DNA of 64,000 nucleotides from G965212005 sp965212005 (GTDB lineage Bacteria; Pseudomonadota; Gammaproteobacteria; Porifericomitales; Porifericomitaceae): contig OZ243038.1 in assembly GCA_965212005.1 (NCBI GenBank), forward strand, positions 806,001 through 870,000, given 5' to 3'. A program made the position numbers and the translations under genes. The notes beneath the pieces were generated by a model. That model saw only the letters and a program-made list of their open reading frames with translations, was not told the DNA's origin and ran no database searches. Shown piece after piece: positions 47,744 through 55,146 of the stretch. The stretch's first letter is position 1. The number at the start of each line of letters is the position of its first letter.

Positions 47744-48556
47744 GGCCGGCGCAGCGACGCGGCGCCGTCGTGTATAGGCAGTCGGCCTATCCCATGAGTC
47801 AACGTAGGGCGTGCCGGCTGGCGCTACTGAGCCGCAAAGCGGCTGCCTACCAAGCCATTCCACACAATGACGGCGCACTAAAAGAGCGGCTCAAGGAACT
47901 GGCCGAGCGCTACCCGCGATACGGGTATCTGATGTTGCCAAGCATTGCTCAAGGCCGAGGGCCTGGTGGTCAACCGCAAACGCACCTATAGACTGTATAC
48001 AGCGCTCGGCATGCAAATAAGAACCAGGCGGCGTAAGAAGCTCCACCAACCTCGGATACCGATGGCATTACCTACCCGGGTGAACGAACGTTGGTCATTG
48101 GACTTTGTGCACGACCAATTGGCGAATGGCCGACGGTTCCGGATCCTAAGCATCATAGATGACTTCTCTCGAAAATGTGTTGGTCAACTGGTTGACACGT
48201 CCATCTCCGGCGCTCGTCTGGCGCGCTATCTGGATGAACTCGCCATGACGCGCTCATTGCCCACCTCGATCGTGCTGGACAATGGTCCGGAACTGACCAG
48301 CAAGGCCATGTTTTTCTGGGCACAAAAAACCAAAGTAAAACTCTGCTTCATCCAGCCTGGGAAACCAACACAAAATGCGTTTGTTGAGAGCTTCAACGGA
48401 CGCTTCCGTGACGGCTGCCTGAATCAACATTGGTTTAGATCGATCAATGATGCCAGGCAGATCATCAACGACTGGCGACATCACTACAACAATGTACGAC
48501 CACACAGCTCATTGGGCTATCGGGCACCGACCGTGTTCGAGGCAGAGGCTGCATGA
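47737..48556 (+). pseudogene. IS3 orfB transposase with a frameshift
   Basis: Starts at ATG 47737 within the A7 run that overlaps orfA. The first part (RRACRLALLSRKAAAYQ...ERYPRYGYLMLP) is open to about 47940, where one extra base shifts the frame; the rest (LKAEGLVVNRKRTYRLY onward) is open to a TGA at 48554-48556. The DDE core is visible: D in SLDFVHDQL, D in VLDNGPELTS and E in AFVESFNGRFRD. The total length is one base over a multiple of three, which supports a single +1 indel. Confidence 0.85.
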
Positions 48557-48603
48557 TATGATGTTTTTGTCTCTCTTTGAATGGCTACCCAACAGGGGGA
48601 AGG

Positions 48604-49461
48604 TCACCTCCTCCTCTCGCATTTCTCATATTCTCCCAAGTCAAATTTCAAAGGTTGCAGTTCCGGGATTTGAGCAATCACGCTGGCCATTTGGTTGATG
48701 TGTAACCCACTCGTGATCGAGGAAGGGAAAATGTTATCGGGGCGAGCGGCTTCCTTGGCTGTTGCCATGGCTGTGATTTGTGAAGGAGACGGAATCGGAT
48801 GGCCAAACAGATCGCTTGTCCTTTGGAAGGCAAACCATAGTGCGCAAGTGGCACAGGCGCCGGTCGCTTTGTCCTGACCCCGGTAGGCCAGCGAGTCTAC
48901 GGCCAGATCGAACCCCAGGAGATTGACCGGGTATAGCACCTTTGCTGGAATCATCCGATAAACCTTTATATTGGCATCGATCGGATCTTCGACCTCTACG
49001 TGGGAGGTTTCACTGGTCGGAAATCGCTTCAGAACCACTTTGACAAAGCGTCGGCTACCGAAATTTCTGAGGACCGCAAAGCCCAGGTAGCATTTCTGAA
49101 CTCGATTCTTCGGGTTGCTAACTGCTTCTCTGAGCACTTGATCAAATTCCCCCTCCTTCTCCTTCGGCAGAAGGTTTTCCGAGAAGAAATGAAGCCGGAT
49201 ACAGGATCGATCCAGCTTGTCGTGGCAGATGTTGAAAACCACGCTGTGATCATGGATGAACTCGGGAGAAAGGTAGGGATATTCTGCAATCAGAAACTTG
49301 ATTGGTAGATCCAGTTTACCCAAGTAGTGGTCAAACAAGAACTGATAGGGGGATGGGTCGGAGGGAACAAAGTCCTTGTGGAAGAGCTTGTCGAGGAGCT
49401 TCGCGCCTCCGTCTCTCACGGCATAGCCCCATACCCCGATGGTGCGGTTATTGGTATTCAT
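48604..49461 (-). CDS. C39/papain-like cysteine peptidase-like protein, C-terminus cut by IS3
   Basis: A 285-residue protein with no signal peptide. Residues 1-190 are an unrecognised alpha/beta region. Near 205-220 the motif QDKATGACATCALW resembles the Gln...Cys active-site start of C39/papain-like peptidases; the following PSPSQITAMAT and GLHINQMASVI also fit that fold. The expected catalytic histidine would lie beyond the present end, and the last residues (YEKCERRR) run into the IS3 right end, so the protein is truncated. It follows the small gene at 49513-49689 by 51 bp and probably shares its promoter. The peptidase assignment is an inference from the motif only. Confidence 0.5.
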   Translation of the reverse strand: MNTNNRTIGVWGYAVRDGGAKLLDKLFHKDFVPSDPSPYQFLFDHYLGKLDLPIKFLIAEYPYLSPEFIHDHSVVFNICHDKLDRSCIRLHFFSENLLPKEKEGEFDQVLREAVSNPKNRVQKCYLGFAVLRNFGSRRFVKVVLKRFPTSETSHVEVEDPIDANIKVYRMIPAKVLYPVNLLGFDLAVDSLAYRGQDKATGACATCALWFAFQRTSDLFGHPIPSPSQITAMATAKEAARPDNIFPSSITSGLHINQMASVIAQIPELQPLKFDLGEYEKCERRR

Positions 49462-49512
49462 TTATTATTTTGGGAAGAGGACTTCCCTGTCCCTGTATTC
49501 CTTGTGCTGTTT

Positions 49513-49689
49513 TCAGACGTTCATCGGGGTATTCATGTCCGGCGTGTCCTGAGCAATCTCATCAATCTCTGGATCGAAAGTCTGCTTGGTGAGCCTCTCA
49601 TACTCTTCCTTCGAAATGGCGTACTTCCGAATGATGCGGTTGGTTTGCTTTCTCTTTTTCTGTTCCCTTTTCGGTAAGCTGTTAGCCAT
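49513..49689 (-). CDS. Small 58-residue protein, partner of the C39-like gene
   Basis: Starts at ATG 49689, preceded by GGAGG eight bases upstream, and ends at TGA 49513-49515. It is lysine/arginine-rich in the first half (KREQKKRKQTNRIIRK) and acidic in the second (DPEIDEIAQDTPDM). No family was recognised and there is no signal or membrane segment. It directly precedes the C39-like gene in the same orientation. It might be a regulator, an inhibitor or a substrate of the putative peptidase; none of these is shown by the sequence. Confidence 0.6.
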   Translation of the reverse strand: MANSLPKREQKKRKQTNRIIRKYAISKEEYERLTKQTFDPEIDEIAQDTPDMNTPMNV

Positions 49690-49843
49690 GCTGCTCTCCT
49701 CCAGTTAGATTGCGATGATGCTTGGCATGTTTACGCAGAGTAGCGTGCGCATTTTGTGTGTTCGGTTTGAAACTCGGGTTGATGGGCAAGGCTGGAACTG
49801 TGCTTGAAGACATGCCTATACGAGACTGGGTTGGACAGTCCAG

Positions 49844-49860
49844 ATACAATTATATTGTAT
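49844..49860. promoter_or_regulatory. Palindromic operator-like site
   Basis: Perfect inverted repeat ATACAAT-TAT-ATTGTAT in an AT-rich stretch about 155 bp upstream of the 58-residue gene. TATAAT-like hexamers read on the minus strand lie in and beside it. It may be a repressor site over the promoter of the two-gene unit. Confidence 0.4.
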
Positions 49861-49989
49861 TGATTATAGCATAATAGTAATTAGATTTTATTGTTATTTG
49901 AAAAGGAATTCAATCTCCTCCCTTCCCCTCCTCCTATAGAAAAATGTAAAAAAAAAAACAAAAACTTATCTTCGTATCTTCTTCCCTCA

Positions 49990-50071
49990 ATAACCTGCGG
50001 CCAGGCTCCATCGTAGTCTTGCCCGCGCCGTTCGCCCCGATGATGATCAGCAGCCTCGGCACGTTATCCAC
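49990..50071 (-). pseudogene. P-loop NTPase (zeta-toxin-like) N-terminal fragment
   Basis: From a GTG at 50071 the minus strand reads VDNVPRLLIIIGANGAGKTT, a Walker A motif in the context typical of zeta-toxin-like kinases. The similarity ends after about 25 residues at the AT-rich stretch. It follows directly after the small ORF at 50076-50300, a common layout for such toxins. Confidence 0.45.
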
Positions 50072-50075
50072 AGCC

Positions 50076-50300
50076 CTAGCCCGGCAAGAGAGGCACGGAG
50101 CGCATGCTGGGGTCAGATCGGTCGAGCGTCTCGGTACGCCCGTCCGGCCAGGTCCGCGTCACGCGCCGGGTACTCAGGCACAGGCGCTCGATCACCCCGT
50201 TTGGCTATTCCGTCACGATCCAGTTGGGCTCGCCCGGGGGTTGGTATACGCAGGGCTTGCCCTGACTGAAACACATCCGGCGGGAGTCTTCGCTTTCCAT
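50076..50300 (-). pseudogene. Small ORF with an in-frame TAG, upstream of the P-loop fragment
   Basis: From ATG 50300 the frame reads MESEDSRRMCFSQGKPCVYQ, then PPGEPNWIVTE, then TAG, then PNGVIERLCLSTRR and VTRTWPDGRTETLD to a second TAG at 50076-50078. The composition and sense continue smoothly across the internal TAG, and the context (EYPNG) suggests the codon was TAC. I do not recognise the family. Position suggests the antitoxin or partner of the adjacent toxin-like fragment. Confidence 0.5.
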
Positions 50301-50344
50301 GCCGGAAATCCTACCACGCCAGTGTGGGTGACCTGGGAGATAAA

Positions 50345-50775
50345 ACTGGCTACACCTCAACACCATAAACCTCCATAAAATGGGCTTGGATATCCCGGGT
50401 GGTCATACCCTTGGCATACAGGGAGATAATACGCTCATCGAAGCCGTTGAGCTGCCTTTCGCCCTTCTTGACCCGTTGCGGGGCAAACTGGCCATTGCGG
50501 TCACGGGGGACTGGCAGATCGATCTCTGCGTGAACACTGCGTACAGTTTTGTCGCTTTTAGCGTTGCGAGAGTTGCCGGTGTTATTGCCGGTGTTATTGC
50601 CCGCCACGTCATGTTTTGAATAGCCGAGATGTTGTTCCATCTCGGCTTCAAGGACGCGTTCCGCCACGCTTTGGTGAGCTGCTTGAGCAAGCCATCCTCA
50701 CCCAAAATGTCTTCCGGTGATGTGTTGCCTTCCAGTAGCTGGTCGATCAATTTGTCTGATATTGGCCATTGCTTA
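50345..50775 (-). pseudogene. IS256-family transposase, N-terminal fragment
   Basis: The pieces LIDQLLEGNTSPEDILGEDG then LLKQLTKA in one frame and AERVLEAEMEQHLGYSKHDV through NGFDERIISLYAKGMTTRD in another give the N-terminus of a MULE/IS256 transposase. A single missing base near 50660 separates them. GGAGG precedes the presumed start region near 50770. The catalytic part is absent beyond 50345. Confidence 0.75.
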
Positions 50776-50926
50776 GTCCTCCGGAATTAACAATGCCATT
50801 TACACAAACTTTTTTTCAGTCTCCTCGGCAGGGGCTGGTAGCGGTCGCAGGTCTCACTGATCATAAAGACACCAGCAGGCTGCCCGGATCCTCAGCCGCC
50901 CCGTGTAGACGGCAATCTTTGCCATC

Positions 50927-51221
50927 TCACAACGTCGGGACGGCCTTAGCACTTTTTTGCCATGGCGCTTCCTTGATGACGTCGTTCTGAAGCTGAACAT
51001 CTGCATACATCTTCTGCAAACGGGCATTCTCCGCCCGAAGCTGTTTCATCTGCGCCATCAACGGCGCGTCCATGCCGCCATACTTTGCTCGCCATTGGTC
51101 AAAACTGGCGCTGCTCATGCCGTGCTTGCGGCACACGGCACAACCCAGGCACCGCAGTGCCGGCCTCGGCCTGCTTCAGTATGCTGATAATCCGGCCATC
51201 CGAATAACGGGACGTCTGCAT
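50927..51221 (-). pseudogene. IS3-type orfA remnant with a 7-bp duplication
   Basis: From ATG 51221 (GAGGAG upstream) the frame reads MQTSRYSDGRIISILKQAEA then GTAVPGLCR; then a tandem TGTGCCG duplication shifts the frame, and KHGMSSASFDQWRAKYGGMD continues to LQNDVIKEA. This is the HTH and leucine-zipper protein of an IS3-family element. No orfB follows. Confidence 0.75.
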
Positions 51222-51335
51222 GTAAAATCTCCTCAAAATTAAATATGAGAAAATTCTACTTTCACATGCCTTTGAATCTCGGGGGTATTACCTTAACATC
51301 AGGCATTACATCCGCCACCACCATCAGGAGATAAT

Positions 51336-51860
51336 ATGAAAGGCTTAGTCTGTCTCGCATCCGCCTTCCTGTTTTATACGCTGCCGGTCGTTGCATATGA
51401 ACGATTCGTCACAAGAATGGAACTGCCTTCGGGAGCCCACTTAATGGTTGGTGATTGCACTTCTGATCGATTTGTCACCAAAATAAAACTGCCTTCCGGG
51501 AAAACGGCGGTCATTTCCGAGGGTGACTTTGAGGCCCGGTCTATCGGCAGCTTCAGTATTCGCGTGTATGAGGCGGCGGTGTCGGCGGTTAATGAAACAG
51601 CCTATTTTATCGGCGGACTTGTTCAGGCCCGCGACGGCTCCGTTGAAGACGTTTTACTCGACGATATTGACGGGGTCGGGCAAGCCGAGATTGTGGTAAC
51701 AGTGCGCTCGGCGGGGTCAGGGGCATATCTCTCCGCCCATGCCTTCACGGTCAGCCTGGAAGGGCAGCTCGCTTTAGTCGGCAACGTTGAATATTTACCA
51801 CCCGACGCGGACCCGGTCGCGGCCTTAAGGAGGGCCAGACGTGGCGGGCCGGATAACTGA
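51336..51860 (+). CDS. PliI-like periplasmic lysozyme inhibitor
   Basis: A 174-residue secreted protein. An AGGAG lies seven bases before the ATG. Residues 1-20 form a signal peptide (MKGLVCLASAFLFYTLPVVA). The core from about 47 to 150 has the pattern of i-type lysozyme inhibitors: LPSGKTAVISEGDFEARSIG, FIGGLVQARDGSVEDVLLDD, AEIVVTVRSAGSGAYLSAHAF. Such proteins act in the periplasm and block invertebrate-type lysozymes. The stretch RFVTRMELPSGAH near the N-terminus is echoed by RFVTKIKLPSGKT about 23 residues later, a small internal duplication unusual for the family. The C-terminal tail (ALRRARRGG) is also extra. It is the only clearly intact gene between 46.7 and 52.2 kb. Confidence 0.7.
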   Translation: MKGLVCLASAFLFYTLPVVAYERFVTRMELPSGAHLMVGDCTSDRFVTKIKLPSGKTAVISEGDFEARSIGSFSIRVYEAAVSAVNETAYFIGGLVQARDGSVEDVLLDDIDGVGQAEIVVTVRSAGSGAYLSAHAFTVSLEGQLALVGNVEYLPPDADPVAALRRARRGGPDN

Positions 51861-52258
51861 CAGCGCGGGTGGCGTCACCAACCGGCTGCGCCGGGCCAGG
51901 TCCACGATCCGGTTCCCCGGCCCGCTCGCCACACAGCTCTGGGTTCAGGCCGTGTTTTTTCTTCCGCGGGGGCTGAGTGTACCCGAGAAATCCACGCCCA
52001 TGATCCGGCGGTTGCCCGAGATATCCCGGTCAGCTCCGGAGCGGACGCCGACCCCGGCCAGCGGCGACTTGGCCTGATATTCATTGCTATTCATTGCGAT
52101 GGTCTCATCCTTGCACATCGAGCCACGGGACAGCGCCTGGTGTGGCATAATTGACAAGCAATGGCCGGCGCTTGGCTGGTGGTGCCGGGATACTCAATCA
52201 CCGCGACTGAATAGATAAATAGCGAGCAACGCTTTAACAATATGCCAAATAAGTTCCC
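51861..52258. other. Intergenic stretch with a faint minus-strand coding trace
   Basis: No intact gene. On the minus strand MNSNEYQAKSPLAGVGVRSG and IMGVDFSGTLSPRG (about 51940-52100) could be a decayed N-terminus of some protein; GVDFSG is seen at the start of DUF429-type proteins, but the match is too short to name. The last ~90 bp before hsdM is more AT-rich and probably holds its promoter. Confidence 0.3.
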
Positions 52259-53812
52259 ATGAAATCGACGGCAAAAGAAAAACAGGAACCCATCGAAAAG
52301 CAACTGTGGGAATCAGCGGACAAGCTGAGAAAAAACATTGACGCCGCGGAATACAAGCACGTCGTGCTGGGCCTGGTATTCCTCAAATACATATCGGACT
52401 CTTTTGAGGCCCTGCACGCCAAACTGCTCGAAGGCAAAGGCGAATACGAATACGCCGACCCGGAAGACCCCGACGAATACAGAAGCGAAAATGTCTTCTG
52501 GGTTCCGCCAAACGCAAGATGGGCAACCATTCAATCACAGGCAAAACAACCGGCCATCGGCAAAACTCTGGACGAGGCCCTGGAAGACATAGAGCGGGGG
52601 AACCAAACCCTGAAAGGCATTTTACCGAAAGTGTTCGCAAGGCAGAATGTCGCGTCCGCTACGCTCGGCGAACTGATCGATCTTGTCAGCAATATCGCCC
52701 TCGGCGATGAAGCCGCCAAATCAAAAGACATACTCGGCCAGGTGTACGAATATTTTCTCGGCCAGTTCGCCATCGCCGAAGGCAAGAAAGGCGGGCAGTT
52801 CTATACTCCGTCTTCCATCGTCAAACTGCTCGTGGAAATGATCGAGCCATACAAAGGAAGGGTATTTGACCCGTGCTGCGGCAGCGGCGGGATGTTCGTA
52901 ACGAGCGAAAAATTCATCAAGGAACATCAGGGGAAAATTAACGATATTTCCATCCACGGCCAGGAAAGCAATCAAACCACCTACCGCCTGTGCCGGATGA
53001 ACCTCGCCATCCGCAACATAGACGGCTCGCAGGTCAAATGGAACAACGACGGTTCCTTTCTGAATAACGCGCACCCGGATTTGAAAGCAGACTTCATTCT
53101 CGCCAACCCGCCGTTCAACGACAGCGACTGGAGCGGCAAACAACTGGCAGGTGACGGCAGATGGAAATACGGCGTTCCACCCATGGGCAATGCAAATTTC
53201 GCATGGGTTCAACACTTCATACACCACCTCGCCCCCAAAGGCGTAGCCGGTTTTGTGTTATCCAAAGGCTCGCTCACCTCCAAATCATCAAACGAAGACG
53301 TGATACGGAAAAACATCATTGACGCCGGCATCGTGGATTGCATCGTCAACCTGCCCGCAAAACTTTTCCTGAATACACAAATTCCCGCCTGCCTGTGGTT
53401 CGTCTCCAACAAACGCCACGGATTTAACGGCGACCGCAAACGCGCCGATGAAATCCTTTTTATGAACGCAAACGAATGTGGGCATCTGATTAACCGGCGC
53501 ACAAAAGAATTTTCCGATGAAGACATCGGTAAAATCACTGACACTTATCACCAATGGCGCAGGGAAGGCGGGAAGTATGAGGATATACCCGGCTTTTGCG
53601 CTTCGGTGGCGGTTGCCAGGATAAAGGAGTTGGATTATGTGCTGAGCCCGGGGCGTTATGTGGGGTTGGCGGAAGTAGATGATGATTTTGATTTTGAGGA
53701 GCGGTTTACGGCGTTGAGGAAAGAGTTTGAAGGGCAAGTTGAGGAAGAGGCGAAATTGAATAAGCGGATTTTGAGGAATTTGGCGAAAGTGAAACTGGAG
53801 AATACACGATGA
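52259..53812 (+). CDS. hsdM: Type I restriction-modification DNA methyltransferase subunit
   Basis: A 517-residue N6-adenine methyltransferase. The HsdM N-terminal helical domain covers about 10-150 (LWESADKLRKNIDAAEYKHV). The N6-MTase domain follows: GGQFYTPSSIVKLLVE, the SAM-binding motif FDPCCGSGGMFV (about 203-214) and the catalytic NPPFNDSDW. All key motifs are intact and the length is normal. HsdM works as a 2:1 complex with HsdS, methylating the target sequence defined by HsdS. The start at 52259 has no strong Shine-Dalgarno. The stop overlaps the start of the next gene by four bases (ATGA), so translation of the HEPN gene is probably coupled. The last ~130 bp are repeated at 54590-54720. 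Confidence 0.93.
   Translation: MKSTAKEKQEPIEKQLWESADKLRKNIDAAEYKHVVLGLVFLKYISDSFEALHAKLLEGKGEYEYADPEDPDEYRSENVFWVPPNARWATIQSQAKQPAIGKTLDEALEDIERGNQTLKGILPKVFARQNVASATLGELIDLVSNIALGDEAAKSKDILGQVYEYFLGQFAIAEGKKGGQFYTPSSIVKLLVEMIEPYKGRVFDPCCGSGGMFVTSEKFIKEHQGKINDISIHGQESNQTTYRLCRMNLAIRNIDGSQVKWNNDGSFLNNAHPDLKADFILANPPFNDSDWSGKQLAGDGRWKYGVPPMGNANFAWVQHFIHHLAPKGVAGFVLSKGSLTSKSSNEDVIRKNIIDAGIVDCIVNLPAKLFLNTQIPACLWFVSNKRHGFNGDRKRADEILFMNANECGHLINRRTKEFSDEDIGKITDTYHQWRREGGKYEDIPGFCASVAVARIKELDYVLSPGRYVGLAEVDDDFDFEERFTALRKEFEGQVEEEAKLNKRILRNLAKVKLENTR
53681..53812 (+). repeat. Direct repeat DR1: 3' end of hsdM
   Basis: About 130 bp from GATGATTTTGATTTTGAGG to the ATG junction, repeated with few differences at 54590-54720. 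The two copies flank the first HEPN-MNT pair. Confidence 0.9.
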
Positions 53813-54240
53813 CTCAAGAAAAACTACGCTGGCAATACCGCTTTGACAACTTCAAAAGATCTTATTTTCTGTTGCAAGAAGCCGCCGACAGATATTATGA
53901 AAAATCCCTGGATCAACTGGGAAAGGAAGGAACGATACAGCGCTTTGAAGTATGTATGGAATTGGCATGGAAAACCATGAAGGACTACCTGGAGCACCGA
54001 AATGTTGTATTCGGCCAGGTCACGCCCACTGCAGTGATAAAAGAGGCTGTCGCGGCCAAACTTATTGACGATGGCGAAGGGTGGATGATGGCCTTGGATG
54101 CCCGCAACAAGATGAGTCACACCTACGATTTCAAGGAGTTTGAAATTGTGCTTGAGCAAATAGTTGAAAGGTATCTCCAATGCGTTGGGCAACTCTATGA
54201 AGTACTGGCAGTTGAAAATGACGTGATCCACGATGCTTGA
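53809..54240 (+). CDS. HEPN-type nucleotidyltransferase substrate-binding protein 1
   Basis: A 143-residue all-helical protein of the HI0074/NTase_sub_bind (HEPN) family. The family pattern GTIQRFEVCMELAWKTMKDY is clear, and the RNKMSHTYD segment gives the R-x4-H motif of HEPN ribonucleases at about 101-106. It overlaps hsdM by four bases and the MNT gene by eight, so the three are translated as a unit. In related two-gene modules the HEPN protein is a toxic RNase that the MNT partner neutralises by adding nucleotides to a nearby tyrosine; the YD after the histidine here would suit that. That role is inferred from the family. Confidence 0.85.
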   Translation: MTQEKLRWQYRFDNFKRSYFLLQEAADRYYEKSLDQLGKEGTIQRFEVCMELAWKTMKDYLEHRNVVFGQVTPTAVIKEAVAAKLIDDGEGWMMALDARNKMSHTYDFKEFEIVLEQIVERYLQCVGQLYEVLAVENDVIHDA

Positions 54241-54556
54241 TCACGGCCTGAGCAAAAATCAACTCGGTATGATTATGGATATTCTTGCCCGGAATGTTTC
54301 CAACATTGACAAAGTTTCTTTGTATGGTTCAAGAGCCACGGGGAAGTACAAAGACAATTCAGATATTGACCTGGTTCTTTATGGCGATATTGACAAGGCC
54401 AAGGCTGATCGTTTGTGGACATGTTTTTTTGAGAGCCTTCTACCTTACAAGGTGGATGTTTCGATATATCAACATGTCAACTATCCGCCTTTGAAACGCC
54501 ATATCGATCAACAAGGCCAGATATTGTTTACAAAACAGCAGCTTTATAATGAGTAA
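54233..54556 (+). CDS. MNT-type minimal nucleotidyltransferase 1
   Basis: A 107-residue protein of the minimal nucleotidyltransferase family (HI0073/MntA type). The catalytic signature GSRATGKYKDNSDIDL (GS, ten residues, D-x-D) and the third acidic residue in YKVDVSIY are present, so the active site looks complete. It overlaps the upstream HEPN gene by eight bases and forms with it a classic HEPN-MNT pair. The expected activity is AMP transfer to the HEPN partner. It is followed by 161 bp containing the duplicated hsdM end. Confidence 0.87.
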   Translation: MLDHGLSKNQLGMIMDILARNVSNIDKVSLYGSRATGKYKDNSDIDLVLYGDIDKAKADRLWTCFFESLLPYKVDVSIYQHVNYPPLKRHIDQQGQILFTKQQLYNE

Positions 54557-54589
54557 GGGATCTTTTCAAAAAAACGGCTGTCGGGAAGT

Positions 54590-54720
54590 GATGATTTTGA
54601 TTTTGAGGAGCGGTTTACGGCGTTGAGAAAAGAGTTTGAAGGGCAGTTGAAGGAAGAAGCGAAATTGAATAAGCGGATTTTGAGGAATTTGGCGAAAGTG
54701 AAATTGGAGAAATCAAAATG
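54590..54720 (+). repeat. Direct repeat DR2: duplicated hsdM 3' end
   Basis: The hsdM tail from GATGATTTTGATTTTGAGG onward is copied here and again leads directly into the ATG of a HEPN gene, exactly as at 53809. The copy lacks an intact upstream hsdM frame and is not expected to be translated as HsdM. Confidence 0.9.
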
Positions 54721-55146
54721 ACTAGAGTCGATTATAAAAAACTAGAGAAAGCGCTAGCGCGCTTACAAGAAAGGTATGCCGATTATACGGATATGGGCAT
54801 GCGGCCTGAACTCAGAGAATCAGACAAGGAATCCATCAAGGAGTCTCTTATTCAACGTTTTGAAACCTGTTATGACACACTTTGGAAATCCTTGAAAATA
54901 TATTTGGAAGATCAAGGATTGCCAAACATACCCAGCTCACCAAGAGGGATTTTCCGGGCCGCACATGAAAATAATGTAATAAAAAATCTGGAAGAGTGGA
55001 TTAATGATGCAGATAGTTACTACCAAGCAAGGCGAGATACCACCCACGATTATAGCGAGGAAAAAGCGGAAAATGCCTTGAGAAAAATTAGTAATTTCGT
55101 TGAAGATGCCGAGGAAATATTTCAAATACTGTCAGAAGAAACATGA
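54718..55146 (+). CDS. HEPN-type nucleotidyltransferase substrate-binding protein 2
   Basis: A 142-residue HI0074-like HEPN protein, clearly diverged from the first one. The helical pattern SLIQRFETCYDTLWKSLKIY corresponds to GTIQRFEVCMELAWKTMKDY, and ARRDTTHDYS supplies the R-x4-H motif (near 107-112) with a tyrosine shortly after. It overlaps the next gene by four bases (ATGA); that gene begins with a nucleotidyltransferase domain fused to HsdS. This protein is therefore the natural partner of the fused nucleotidyltransferase. Base composition is AT-rich compared with hsdM. Confidence 0.85.
   Translation: MTRVDYKKLEKALARLQERYADYTDMGMRPELRESDKESIKESLIQRFETCYDTLWKSLKIYLEDQGLPNIPSSPRGIFRAAHENNVIKNLEEWINDADSYYQARRDTTHDYSEEKAENALRKISNFVEDAEEIFQILSEET

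Larger units (their letters stand above)
47403..48606 (+). mobile_element. IS3-family insertion sequence (decayed)
   Basis: A 1204-bp element with terminal inverted repeats: left TGACCTTTCCCCC...GGTAGCC, right GGCTACC...GGGGGAAGGTCA. It carries orfA and orfB in the usual overlapping arrangement with an A7 slippery run at their junction. No matching target duplication flanks it (GAC on the left, CCT on the right), so recombination or deletion has occurred since insertion. Confidence 0.85.

Noticed and set aside
51875..52157. Minus-strand gene upstream of hsdM (GVDFSG motif)
   Set aside because: Only a few residues resemble DUF429, frames are broken and no start signal is seen.
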